DNA of 64,000 bases from NCBI GenBank assembly GCA_965662345.1, contig CBFIHE010000005.1:62001-126000 (forward strand), given 5' to 3'. The notes beneath the pieces are model-generated. The model ran no database searches and was not told the DNA's origin. It saw only the letters and a program-made list of their open reading frames with translations. The stretch comes from UBA6049 sp965662345. GTDB taxonomy: Bacteria; Bacteroidota; Bacteroidia; Flavobacteriales_G; Salibacteraceae. The position numbers were made by a program, and so were the translations under genes. Shown in pieces: positions 33,866 through 41,855 of the stretch; position 1 is the stretch's first letter, and every line of letters starts with the position of its first letter.

Positions 33866-34519
33866 TTACAAAGAAGCTGTCATCTCTTCAGATGCCTCTT
33901 CGGTTGATTCAGGTTGAGAGTTATTATCATCTGCTGGCTTCTCTGCATGCATTGCTTCAAGGTCTTTTCCCTGTAGCTTTTGGACGTAATAAACCAGCTT
34001 CCAACGATCTTCTTGAGATATTTGAGCCGAATGAGAGCCCATCAATCCCTTTCCATAGGTAATAGAATGAAATATTTTGCCTTCAGGCAAATCTGCCAAT
34101 CGACCATTGTAGGGCGGTGGTGGACCTGGCCATCTTGGATTGTTCGCTACTGGGCCGTCTCCTTGTCCTTCTTTTCCATGGCATTGGATACAGAACTTCG
34201 TATACACTTCTTTTCCCTCAGACACTAAATCGGCATGATAGGATAAAGGATTCTTAAGCTCAGCCCCAGCCGCCTCATACCCTTCAGTTGTGTTGGCATA
34301 TGGGTAAGGCATAAAACCTCTTGGTACCGTGTTCTCAGCTGGCTTTCTCGTTGCCATGCTATCTGCATAAAACGCATTACCTGAGTACGCCTCTAAAGCC
34401 GGAGAGCGGTACATATCAGGCATGTATTCAAATCCCGGACTATTGGGGTCTGATTTACATGATGAAACCACTCCTGAAATAGTAGCAACTACTGCTACAA
34501 ATAGAATTGTCTTCTTCAT
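33866..34519 (-). CDS. actE: Alternative complex III monohaem cytochrome c subunit ActE
   Basis: This 217-residue lipoprotein (VVATISGVVSSC, lipobox Cys) carries one c-type haem at FCIQCHGKEGQGDGP, with a probable Met axial ligand in GKGLMGSHSAQIS. The N-terminal extension has the family's YMPDMYRSPALEAY and PVNTVPRG-like AENTVPRGFMPY motifs. The C-terminus is a Glu/Ser-rich tail. It probably passes electrons from ActA toward the oxidase CuA. It begins 2 bases after the actD stop. Confidence 0.93.
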   Translation of the reverse strand: MKKTILFVAVVATISGVVSSCKSDPNSPGFEYMPDMYRSPALEAYSGNAFYADSMATRKPAENTVPRGFMPYPYANTTEGYEAAGAELKNPLSYHADLVSEGKEVYTKFCIQCHGKEGQGDGPVANNPRWPGPPPPYNGRLADLPEGKIFHSITYGKGLMGSHSAQISQEDRWKLVYYVQKLQGKDLEAMHAEKPADDNNSQPESTEEASEEMTASL

Positions 34520-34521
34520 CC

Positions 34522-35073
34522 TTATATGAATTTCGTAATGCGTTCTTTTTCAAAAATTTCTACCACTCCAGTTTCCTTCAGCATGCCTTTAAGGTCTTCT
34601 AGACTATGGTTACCGTTTGCTTCAGGAGCTAGCTCAATAGCAAAGTGATCATCCGTTGTTCTAGGATGTGGATTACGAGCAGGCATTCCTGGCAGGGTCA
34701 TATTTCTCAAGAAATATGTAATAGCCATTCCATGACCAGCACTTAGCACGGTGAATTCGAAAATAACTGGAACGAATGCCGGAAGGTTCTCGTAAAACGC
34801 AAAGTTTGGCTTTCCACCAATATTCATTGGCCAGTCGGAAATCATAAAATAGTTGATTGCAATTATGGCCAACATCAACCCTGTAAGTCCGTAAAGGAAA
34901 GCACAAATGGCTAATCGCGTCCACTTGATACCTAATACATCCTCTAATCCGTGCACAGGAAAAGGGCTGTATGCATCATTCACTTTAACTCCCTTAGCTT
35001 GGATTGCTTTAATGCCAGTAATCATGACATCGTCATCATTGTACAAGCCGTATAAAAACTTCTGTGTTGTCAT
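34522..35073 (-). CDS. actD: Alternative complex III subunit ActD (DUF3341)
   Basis: This 183-residue protein of the DUF3341 family starts with a soluble ferredoxin-like segment (FLYGLYNDDDVMITGIKAIQ) and has DAYSPFPVHGLEDVLG, a family signature. Two membrane helices follow (LAICAFLYGLTGLMLAIIA and FVPVIFEFTVLSAGHGM), then a short soluble end with PRTTDDHFAIEL. It is a structural subunit on the cytoplasmic side of the complex. It is 13 bases from actC and 2 bases from actE. Confidence 0.94.
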   Translation of the reverse strand: MTTQKFLYGLYNDDDVMITGIKAIQAKGVKVNDAYSPFPVHGLEDVLGIKWTRLAICAFLYGLTGLMLAIIAINYFMISDWPMNIGGKPNFAFYENLPAFVPVIFEFTVLSAGHGMAITYFLRNMTLPGMPARNPHPRTTDDHFAIELAPEANGNHSLEDLKGMLKETGVVEIFEKERITKFI

Positions 35074-35086
35074 ATTAATCCGGGAT

Positions 35087-36490
35087 TTAAGCAGCTAATT
35101 CTTCTTTCTTTTCTTTCTGATTGTCATCACGATATGATTCGCCTGATGACTTAAGAATCGACTTCAACTCATTCAACGCCAATACTGGGAAGAATCTCGT
35201 AAACAACAAGAATAAAGTGAAGAACAATCCAATTGTCCCAACAAACACCCCTATATCTACCCAAGTAGGGTGGAACCATGTCCAATTTGAAGGAATGTAA
35301 TCTCTGTGTAGTGAAGTAACGATAATCACAAAGCGCTCAAACCACATACCGATATTCACGAAGATCGAAAGTATGAAGGAAGCGACTAAACTAGTTCTCA
35401 ACTTCTTAAACCAGAAGAACTGTGGTGTAATAACGTTACATGTCATCATTGACCAATAAGACCATGCGTACGGCCCAGAGAATCGATTAATGAAGGCATA
35501 AGATTCATACTCTACACCTGAATACCATGAAATAAATAGCTCTGATAAGTATGCGATACCTACCATTGAACCTGTAATTACAATCACAATGTTCATCAAC
35601 TCAATGTGTTGAAAGGTGATGTAGCGTTCAAAGTGAAGTACTTTTCTCGTAATTAAGAGAAGCGTTTGAACCATCGCAAACCCAGAGAAAATCGCACCTG
35701 CCACAAAGTATGGAGGGAAGATAGTTGTGTGCCATCCTGGAATAACTGATGTGGCAAAGTCCATGGATACGATTGAGTGAACCGAAAACACCAATGGAGT
35801 AGCCAAACCAGCTAATACCAACGAAACCTCTTCAAAGCGAATCCATGCTTTAGCATTACCCGTCCATCCAAAACTTAGCAAGGCGTAAACCTTTTTTGCG
35901 ATTGGCCCCTTCGCTCGATCGCGAATGGTAGCGAAATCTGGAATCAATCCGATATACCAGAAAACTAAGGATACCGAGAAATACGTTGAAATGGCGAAAA
36001 CATCCCACAATAGTGGTGAGTTAAAGTTCACCCACAATGAACCAAATTGATTCGGAATAGGCATTACCCAGTAACTCATCCATATTCTACCCATGTGAAT
36101 ACCAGGGAATAAAGCTGCCATCATCACAGCGAAAATGGTCATTGCCTCTGCCGCACGGTTAATTGCCATACGCCACTTTTGACGGAACAGTAGCAACACA
36201 GCAGAAATCAAAGTTCCTGCGTGACCGATACCTACCCACCATACGAAATTGGTAATATCCCAGGCCCAACCTACAGTTGTATTTAGACCCCAAACACCAA
36301 TACCTCTGCCGATGGTGTATGTGATACATCCAAGACCCCATAGACCAATCAATACAGCGAGAGTAAAAACTCCCCACCATAATTTGTTGGCCTTTCCTTC
36401 TACTGGAGCACATACCTCTTCTGTGATTTTGTGATAATCAACATCCTTTCCCAGAATGAGCGGCTCTCTTATTTCAGCTTCTTTAACCAT
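35087..36490 (-). CDS. actC: Alternative complex III subunit ActC (NrfD-like)
   Basis: This 467-residue integral membrane subunit has about ten helices and belongs to the NrfD/PsrC family. It binds menaquinol, which it passes to the Fe-S chain of ActB. Diagnostic stretches are GAWGLNTTVGW-like GVWGLNTTVGWAWDITNFVWW, IGHAGTLISAVLLLFRQKWR, and FPGIHMGRIWMSYWVMPIP. FHPTWVDIGVFVGTIGLFF lies near the C-terminus. It lies 25 bases after actB and 13 before actD. Confidence 0.95.
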   Translation of the reverse strand: MVKEAEIREPLILGKDVDYHKITEEVCAPVEGKANKLWWGVFTLAVLIGLWGLGCITYTIGRGIGVWGLNTTVGWAWDITNFVWWVGIGHAGTLISAVLLLFRQKWRMAINRAAEAMTIFAVMMAALFPGIHMGRIWMSYWVMPIPNQFGSLWVNFNSPLLWDVFAISTYFSVSLVFWYIGLIPDFATIRDRAKGPIAKKVYALLSFGWTGNAKAWIRFEEVSLVLAGLATPLVFSVHSIVSMDFATSVIPGWHTTIFPPYFVAGAIFSGFAMVQTLLLITRKVLHFERYITFQHIELMNIVIVITGSMVGIAYLSELFISWYSGVEYESYAFINRFSGPYAWSYWSMMTCNVITPQFFWFKKLRTSLVASFILSIFVNIGMWFERFVIIVTSLHRDYIPSNWTWFHPTWVDIGVFVGTIGLFFTLFLLFTRFFPVLALNELKSILKSSGESYRDDNQKEKKEELAA

Positions 36491-36515
36491 GAAAGATCTA
36501 GTTTATGCGGATCAA

Positions 36516-39500
36516 TTAATGTGCGTGTTCTTCTTCGTGTGCTTCCTGTTCACCTTGGGCCTCATCGCCATGTGCATGCTCATCTCCATGGCCGTGGCCA
36601 CCTGCATGCTTTGCGTGAACTTCTAATACACGATCTTCATCTAAATTCCTCACTTTAGTTTGGTACCAAACATTTGGCTGGGTACCTACTTCTTCAATGA
36701 GGTTATATGCTCTATCTTGTTTTGCAGCTTTCGCAACTACAGTGGCTTCATCATTCAAATCACCGAAGTTAATTGCGTTGGTAGGACATGCGTTCGCACA
36801 AGCACTCGTTACCTCACCATCTTCTACTGGACGTCCTGCTTTTTTCGCAGCTAATTTACCTGCTTGGATACGCTGAACGCAGAAGCTGCATTTCTCCATT
36901 ACACCTCGTGCACGAACCGTTACATCTGGGTTCAATACCATTCTTCCAAGATCGTCTTGTGATGGGTTAATACCAGTGAACTTAGCGTCACCTATGTAAT
37001 TGAACCAGTTGAACCTTCTCACTTTGTACGGACAGTTGTTTGCACAGTATCGTGTTCCGATACAACGGTTGTATGTCATTTGGTTCAACCCTTCATTACT
37101 ATGCGTAGTTGCCGCAACCGGACATACCGTTTCACACGGTGCGTGGTTACAATGCTGACACATTACGGGTTGATAAACTACCTCAGGGTAAGCAGAAGGA
37201 ATTTCCATTTTTCCGTAAGTCTCGATAGATCCAAGACCTTCTTCCTTCCCTTTATTCTTTGTCATATCAGAAGAGAAGTAACGGTCGATACGCAACCAGC
37301 TCATTGTGCGCGTTCTTCTTACTTCATCTTTACCAACGATAGGAACGTTGTTTTCTGAGTGACATGCAGTAACACATGCTCCACAACCAATACAGGAGTT
37401 CAAATCAATTGACATCCCCCAGCGGTGACCCAATGCAATATCATGTGCATTCCATAAATCCAATTTGCTTATATGCTTGGATTTACCATAAGCATCTTGC
37501 AGGATGTGATCAGGGTTCCACTTATCTTTTCCAGACTCCTTGAATGTTTTCAAAGAAGTTTCATTCACAATCTTACGACCCATCATTGTATGATGCGTCT
37601 GTGTCCACCCTAGCGGATAAGTTGCTTCGGTTGGCTCAATCGTTGCCCCAGTTGCAATGTACTGCATGGTACCTGCTACAGCAACCATTGGAAATGCATT
37701 AGCTCCTACTGTTTTGGTTTCTCCAAAAATAGTATCGCCCTGCTCAACCACTTTACCAGCGTTTGTTCTTCCATACCCTAAGGCAACACTTACTGTACCT
37801 CTTTTTTGACCAGGAAGCGGAACTACTGGTAACTCAATACTTTTACCACCCACGGTTAATTTAGCGACAGATGCTGGAGTTTGCTCAGCAATGCTAATAT
37901 TATAGATTGCATTACCATTTTCATCCTGCATATCCATAGGGTTCATGGTAATGTAGTTATCCCATGTCACCTTGGTTACTGGATGAGGCAGCTCTTGCAA
38001 CCATGGATTATTTCCTTGGTTACCCACGCCCATAGCTGTTTCTAAATAAAGCTCAACATCCCAACCGTTGGAGTTAGCTGACTTTGCAACTGCAGCAGCT
38101 GTAGAAGTAACGTCAGCATTGAAGGCGACTTCTGGTGCATCAGTTATTGTTGTACCATTATAAACTCCATCGTGTACGGCACTATTCCAAAACGCTTCAA
38201 AATTGCCATACTTCGTTTGACCAGGGAACATGTTAGACTCCCACTGCTTACGCATGTAATCGTAGTATGTCATATTCATGCCGCTCCAAGCTAATAAACA
38301 GTCTTGCATCTGACGCGTGTCAAATAGAGCTGTAATAGTAGGCTGAGCAATGGTAAATTCATTTCCACGAGCATTGAAGTCGTTCCACGACTCCAAGAAA
38401 TGATTCTCTGCAGCAAGTATGTTACACATATTGCCCGTTTCATCTGCACGGTCACCAATGTATACACTTGTTTTTGCCTTAGCTATTCCTGTGCTAAATT
38501 GTAGAGAAGCAGGCGCACTGTACACTGGGTTAACACCATTGATGATTAAAACATCAACAGAACCAGCATTTAACTCTTTGGCCAAAGCAGCAAATTCTGC
38601 ATCTGAACCTTGACGTGTTTTAAGCGGGCTAGCTAAATCTACAGTTGTACCGTAAGCACCCAACATATTGTTGATTGCGTTAACAAGTACTTGAATGTTT
38701 TTGTCGTTAGATCCTGAAACCACTAAACCATGCCCCTTAGCCTTCCAAAGGTCATTAGCAGCAGACTTCACCTTCGCAGCAACGTCATTGTCGTCTTCGA
38801 ATGCCTTAGAAGCAACTGTCATAACACCAGCTTTCTTAGCTAGCTCATTGTAAAGCGCTAACAATACAGCTCCTGTTTCTGCGGGACGAATAGCTCCGCG
38901 CACATCGGCATTTGAACCTGTTAACGATAAGTTGCCCTCGAACTGGTAATGTCTAGACATCCATTCTCCATCAGGATTCCTGCGTGTTGCGTAATCGGAA
39001 GCATATTCAATATTGTTTAACCATGTAGACAAGAAATCTGCTCCAAAGCTTACAATGGTTTTCGCCTCATCAAAATTGTAGTTTGGAACTACTTCCATTC
39101 CAAACGACTCCAAGTTAGCTTTCCGAATACCATCGGCAGAAGCCGCATCATACATTACATGTTTGAAGTCGGCAGATTCACCAAGACCTGCCGCCATCTC
39201 ATTCACCAATGCTTTTGTGGAAGGAGATATAACCGTGTTAGTTAATAAGCGAATTTTACCTCCGCGGGTAGCTGCATCTTGTATTGCACCAGAAACTCTC
39301 TTATCAACAGAAGCCCAATCACTAACATCTCCGTTAATGGTTGGCTGCATTGCTCTACTTGAATCATAGAGTGATAGTACACTTGAGTTTACCCTTGCGT
39401 TAACACCTCCTCTAGAAACACGAGAAAGTTTGTTCCCTTCAATATGAATTGGTCTTCCCTCGCGTGTTTTTACCAAAACACCAGCAAAGTCAAAACCATC

Positions 39501-39797
39501 AAAGTAGGTAGAGGCGTAATAATTAGCTACACCTGGAACCACTTCTTCTGGACGAACCACATAAGGAATGGATTTAACCACAGGCGTTTCACATGCTGCG
39601 GCAGCCGCTGCGGCAACGCTGAAGCCTACAAACTTTAAGAAGTCTCTTCTTGAAGTTGTGGTTTCGCTCAGTTTATCATCACCCAAAAATTCCTCTGTGG
39701 GAACTGGTGACTGAAACTCTGCCTGAGCTTTTTCAACAAACTCAGGAGTGTTGTTGTACTGCTCTAAGCTATTCCAATATTGTCTTGAGTTGCTCAT
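36516..39797 (-). CDS. actB: Alternative complex III subunit ActB, Fe-S molybdopterin-type protein
   Basis: This 1093-residue protein is a fusion of a molybdopterin oxidoreductase-like domain (residues 60-750, cofactor-free in characterised complexes) and a ferredoxin-like domain. Cysteine motifs in order are CIGCGACVTACH, CQHCNHAPCETVCP, RYCANNCPYK, and CSFCVQRI with CANACPTNAI, enough for three [4Fe-4S] and one [3Fe-4S] centres. A Tat-like SRRDFLKFVGFSVAAAAAA lies about 50 residues in, the known Tat-variant position of this family. Unusual is the His-rich tail: GGHGHGDEHAHGDEA and EEEHAH at the very end. It is 43 bases after actA. Confidence 0.95.
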   Translation of the reverse strand: MSNSRQYWNSLEQYNNTPEFVEKAQAEFQSPVPTEEFLGDDKLSETTTSRRDFLKFVGFSVAAAAAAACETPVVKSIPYVVRPEEVVPGVANYYASTYFDGFDFAGVLVKTREGRPIHIEGNKLSRVSRGGVNARVNSSVLSLYDSSRAMQPTINGDVSDWASVDKRVSGAIQDAATRGGKIRLLTNTVISPSTKALVNEMAAGLGESADFKHVMYDAASADGIRKANLESFGMEVVPNYNFDEAKTIVSFGADFLSTWLNNIEYASDYATRRNPDGEWMSRHYQFEGNLSLTGSNADVRGAIRPAETGAVLLALYNELAKKAGVMTVASKAFEDDNDVAAKVKSAANDLWKAKGHGLVVSGSNDKNIQVLVNAINNMLGAYGTTVDLASPLKTRQGSDAEFAALAKELNAGSVDVLIINGVNPVYSAPASLQFSTGIAKAKTSVYIGDRADETGNMCNILAAENHFLESWNDFNARGNEFTIAQPTITALFDTRQMQDCLLAWSGMNMTYYDYMRKQWESNMFPGQTKYGNFEAFWNSAVHDGVYNGTTITDAPEVAFNADVTSTAAAVAKSANSNGWDVELYLETAMGVGNQGNNPWLQELPHPVTKVTWDNYITMNPMDMQDENGNAIYNISIAEQTPASVAKLTVGGKSIELPVVPLPGQKRGTVSVALGYGRTNAGKVVEQGDTIFGETKTVGANAFPMVAVAGTMQYIATGATIEPTEATYPLGWTQTHHTMMGRKIVNETSLKTFKESGKDKWNPDHILQDAYGKSKHISKLDLWNAHDIALGHRWGMSIDLNSCIGCGACVTACHSENNVPIVGKDEVRRTRTMSWLRIDRYFSSDMTKNKGKEEGLGSIETYGKMEIPSAYPEVVYQPVMCQHCNHAPCETVCPVAATTHSNEGLNQMTYNRCIGTRYCANNCPYKVRRFNWFNYIGDAKFTGINPSQDDLGRMVLNPDVTVRARGVMEKCSFCVQRIQAGKLAAKKAGRPVEDGEVTSACANACPTNAINFGDLNDEATVVAKAAKQDRAYNLIEEVGTQPNVWYQTKVRNLDEDRVLEVHAKHAGGHGHGDEHAHGDEAQGEQEAHEEEHAH

Positions 39798-39840
39798 ATC
39801 TATCCGTTCTGTTTCTTAAGACAGGTCTGATTCTTTTTAA

Positions 39841-41112
39841 TTAGTAGTGGCACTTAGCACATTCCAAACCACCGATTTGAGAAACCGTAAATTTCTCTAA
39901 CCCTTGATCTTTATACTTTTCAACTAGTTCAGCATGCACTTCTTCATAGTAATCGTTCCCTGCCATCTTAACTTCCGTTTCGCGGTGACAGTTGATACAC
40001 CAGCCCATTGTTAATTCAGCATATTGCTGCATTGGGTAATCATACTCTTCTACTGGGCCGTGACAAGTCTGGCATTCAATTTCACCTACAACAACGTGCT
40101 GAGAGTGATTGAAGTAAACGTGATCAGGCAAGTTGTGAATACGAATCCATTTCACTGGCTTTCCAGGACTATCATAAGAACCTGTTTCTGTGTTGTACCC
40201 TGCTGCATCGTGAATTTTGGAAATCTCTTCTGTTCCCCAGAGAGAACCTTCTTGAATTCCCACGTGACAATTCATACACACGTTAACAGAAGGAATTCCT
40301 GAATGCTTTCCTTTCTCGGCACTTGAGTGACAGTAAACACAGTTTATTCCATTATCACCAGCGTGGATTTTGTGTGAGAATTTAATCGGTTGCTCAGGGG
40401 CATAGCCTTGATAAACACCCACACCGAGGAGTGACTCCCACACTATATTCAAACCTCCAACAAGTACTAACACCATCACCAACATCACAGCGATTTTGTT
40501 CTTACCCATCCAAAGGTTAATGCGCTCTTTAGTAGAAAGACCAAAATCAACGGACTCACCTGCTGCTAAGAAGCCCTCTTCTCCTTTAACATCATACAGC
40601 AAATGCCTTACCGATGATTTTACATCAACTAAAACCTTAATGATAATCAAGAAAACTACCAAGAAGCCCAAGAGCCAATACATGGTGTAATCTTTTGTAG
40701 GCGCTGCAGCCACTGGTGCCGCATCACCTCCACCAGCTGGAGTTTCTGCTACAGGCGGATTAGCGATGTAATCAAGAATAGCATTCACTTCATCATCACC
40801 CAATGGCATTGCCGGCATGATAGACTTGTTGTACTCTTCATAAAGAGCGGATGCATATCCATCACCAGGATTATCAGCTAGATACTGCTGAGAATTCTTA
40901 ATCCAGGAGATTAATGCCTCTTTAGACTCCCAACGATCTTGCACTCCAGACAAAGCAGGACCAACCAGCTTCTTGTCTAACTTATGACAAGATGCACAGT
41001 TTGCACGGTACAGCTTTTCACCATCTTGAGCTTTGGATGTGAAACTAAAAGCGACAAATAACGTTAGCACTAATGTGTGCAGCCAAACGGAATAACGTGT
41101 AGTTGTATTCAT
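39841..41112 (-). CDS. actA: Alternative complex III multihaem cytochrome ActA with fused N-terminal cytochrome c domain
   Basis: This 423-residue protein has six CxxCH motifs: CASCH near the N-terminus, then CVYCH, CMNCH, CQTCH, CINCH and a final CAKCH. Residues 1-30 are a signal peptide; residues 30-115 form a class I cytochrome c domain (NCASCHKLDKKLVGPALSG, a Met ligand in SIMPAMPLGDDE). A membrane helix follows (YWLLGFLVVFLIIIKVLV), then a second helix and the pentahaem domain typical of ActA. The ATG at 41110-41112 is chosen because the open frame before it starts with a GTG at 41142 and has no signal-like sequence. It is the first gene of the act-cox operon, with a TAnnTTTG box about 55 bases upstream. 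Confidence 0.94.
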   Translation of the reverse strand: MNTTTRYSVWLHTLVLTLFVAFSFTSKAQDGEKLYRANCASCHKLDKKLVGPALSGVQDRWESKEALISWIKNSQQYLADNPGDGYASALYEEYNKSIMPAMPLGDDEVNAILDYIANPPVAETPAGGGDAAPVAAAPTKDYTMYWLLGFLVVFLIIIKVLVDVKSSVRHLLYDVKGEEGFLAAGESVDFGLSTKERINLWMGKNKIAVMLVMVLVLVGGLNIVWESLLGVGVYQGYAPEQPIKFSHKIHAGDNGINCVYCHSSAEKGKHSGIPSVNVCMNCHVGIQEGSLWGTEEISKIHDAAGYNTETGSYDSPGKPVKWIRIHNLPDHVYFNHSQHVVVGEIECQTCHGPVEEYDYPMQQYAELTMGWCINCHRETEVKMAGNDYYEEVHAELVEKYKDQGLEKFTVSQIGGLECAKCHY

Positions 41113-41166
41113 GAATTTTCTCTCTTTGCGAGGCAAAAGCACTTTTTACCTACAAAATTCAATGGG

Positions 41167-41174
41167 CAAAAATA
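41167..41174 (-). promoter_or_regulatory. Candidate -7 box for the act-cox operon
   Basis: TATTTTTG on the minus strand fits TAnnTTTG and would give a leader of about 50 bases before the actA ATG. A -33 TTG is not at the ideal distance. A short hairpin (41124-41139) would fold in this leader. Confidence 0.4.
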
Positions 41175-41318
41175 GCAGAATGGCCAAACCGGTATGAATA
41201 GCGGTCCTGTTTTCGGATAGGTGGCAAATAATTTAGACAGCTTCTAAATTAGCGAGACGAAAAGGAAGAATCGCTTAATAAAGAACTGAATATGAGAGCA
41301 CTGAAGTAGTATTGTATC

Positions 41319-41801
41319 ATGAAAGTATTAGTTACATATTCATCGACCTTGTTTCTTTTTTTGGCAAATATCCCATGTGCTATGAGTCAAAGTGCGACTC
41401 CAAACACATCATATTCAGACAGTACCGAAACAAAGCGTGGCATTAAATACACAGAGAGTTCATCCATAAAACAATTGATGGAGTCTTACACAGATTATCA
41501 CAAGGATCATCCTCAGTTAAGCGGTTATCGGATTGAGATTTTTTCCAGCTCAGGTGCAAACAGTAAACTGAGAGCGAGAAATACCCGACTCAAGTTTCAA
41601 TCGAGTCATGATTCAATTCCTGCTTATGTTGTTTGGGAATACCCCAACTTTGAAGTCCGTGTAGGCGACTACCGCACCAAATTAGAAGCTGAAGCGGCTC
41701 TAGAGGAAATTACAACAGAATTTCCTTTTGCTTTTATTACCAAAGATCAAATAGAGCTTCCTGCTCTAATTACAGAGAGTCAGGAAAAAGAACAAGAATA
41801 A
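41319..41801 (+). CDS. Secreted SPOR-domain protein
   Basis: This 160-residue protein has a signal peptide (YSSTLFLFLANIPCAMS) and a C-terminal SPOR-like domain (GYRIEIFSSSGANSK, VVWEYPNFEVRVGDYRTK, AFITKDQIELP). SPOR domains bind denuded glycan strands of peptidoglycan, so the protein is expected in the periplasm near cell division or remodelling sites. The Cys in IPCAMS could make it a lipoprotein, but the context fits a lipobox poorly. It is alone on the plus strand, divergent from actA and convergent with infB. TAGTATTG, a one-mismatch -7 box, lies just upstream. Confidence 0.82.
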   Translation: MKVLVTYSSTLFLFLANIPCAMSQSATPNTSYSDSTETKRGIKYTESSSIKQLMESYTDYHKDHPQLSGYRIEIFSSSGANSKLRARNTRLKFQSSHDSIPAYVVWEYPNFEVRVGDYRTKLEAEAALEEITTEFPFAFITKDQIELPALITESQEKEQE

Positions 41802-41829
41802 AAAAAGCCCCAAGGAATCTTGAGGCTTT
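41801..41829 (-). terminator. Terminator between the SPOR gene and infB
   Basis: AAAGCCcCAAG (41804-41814) pairs with CTTGaGGCTTT (41819-41829) with one mismatch. On the minus strand it is followed by TTTTTTATTC, so it ends the infB operon. It may also work for the convergent SPOR gene, where the T-run is shorter. Confidence 0.75.
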
Positions 41830-41855
41830 GTAACTAAATATGGTTGAGCTATCTG

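Noticed and set aside
36660..37358. Several plus-strand frames opposite actB
   Set aside because: They have composition expected from reverse reading of Cys- and His-rich codons and no independent start or promoter evidence.
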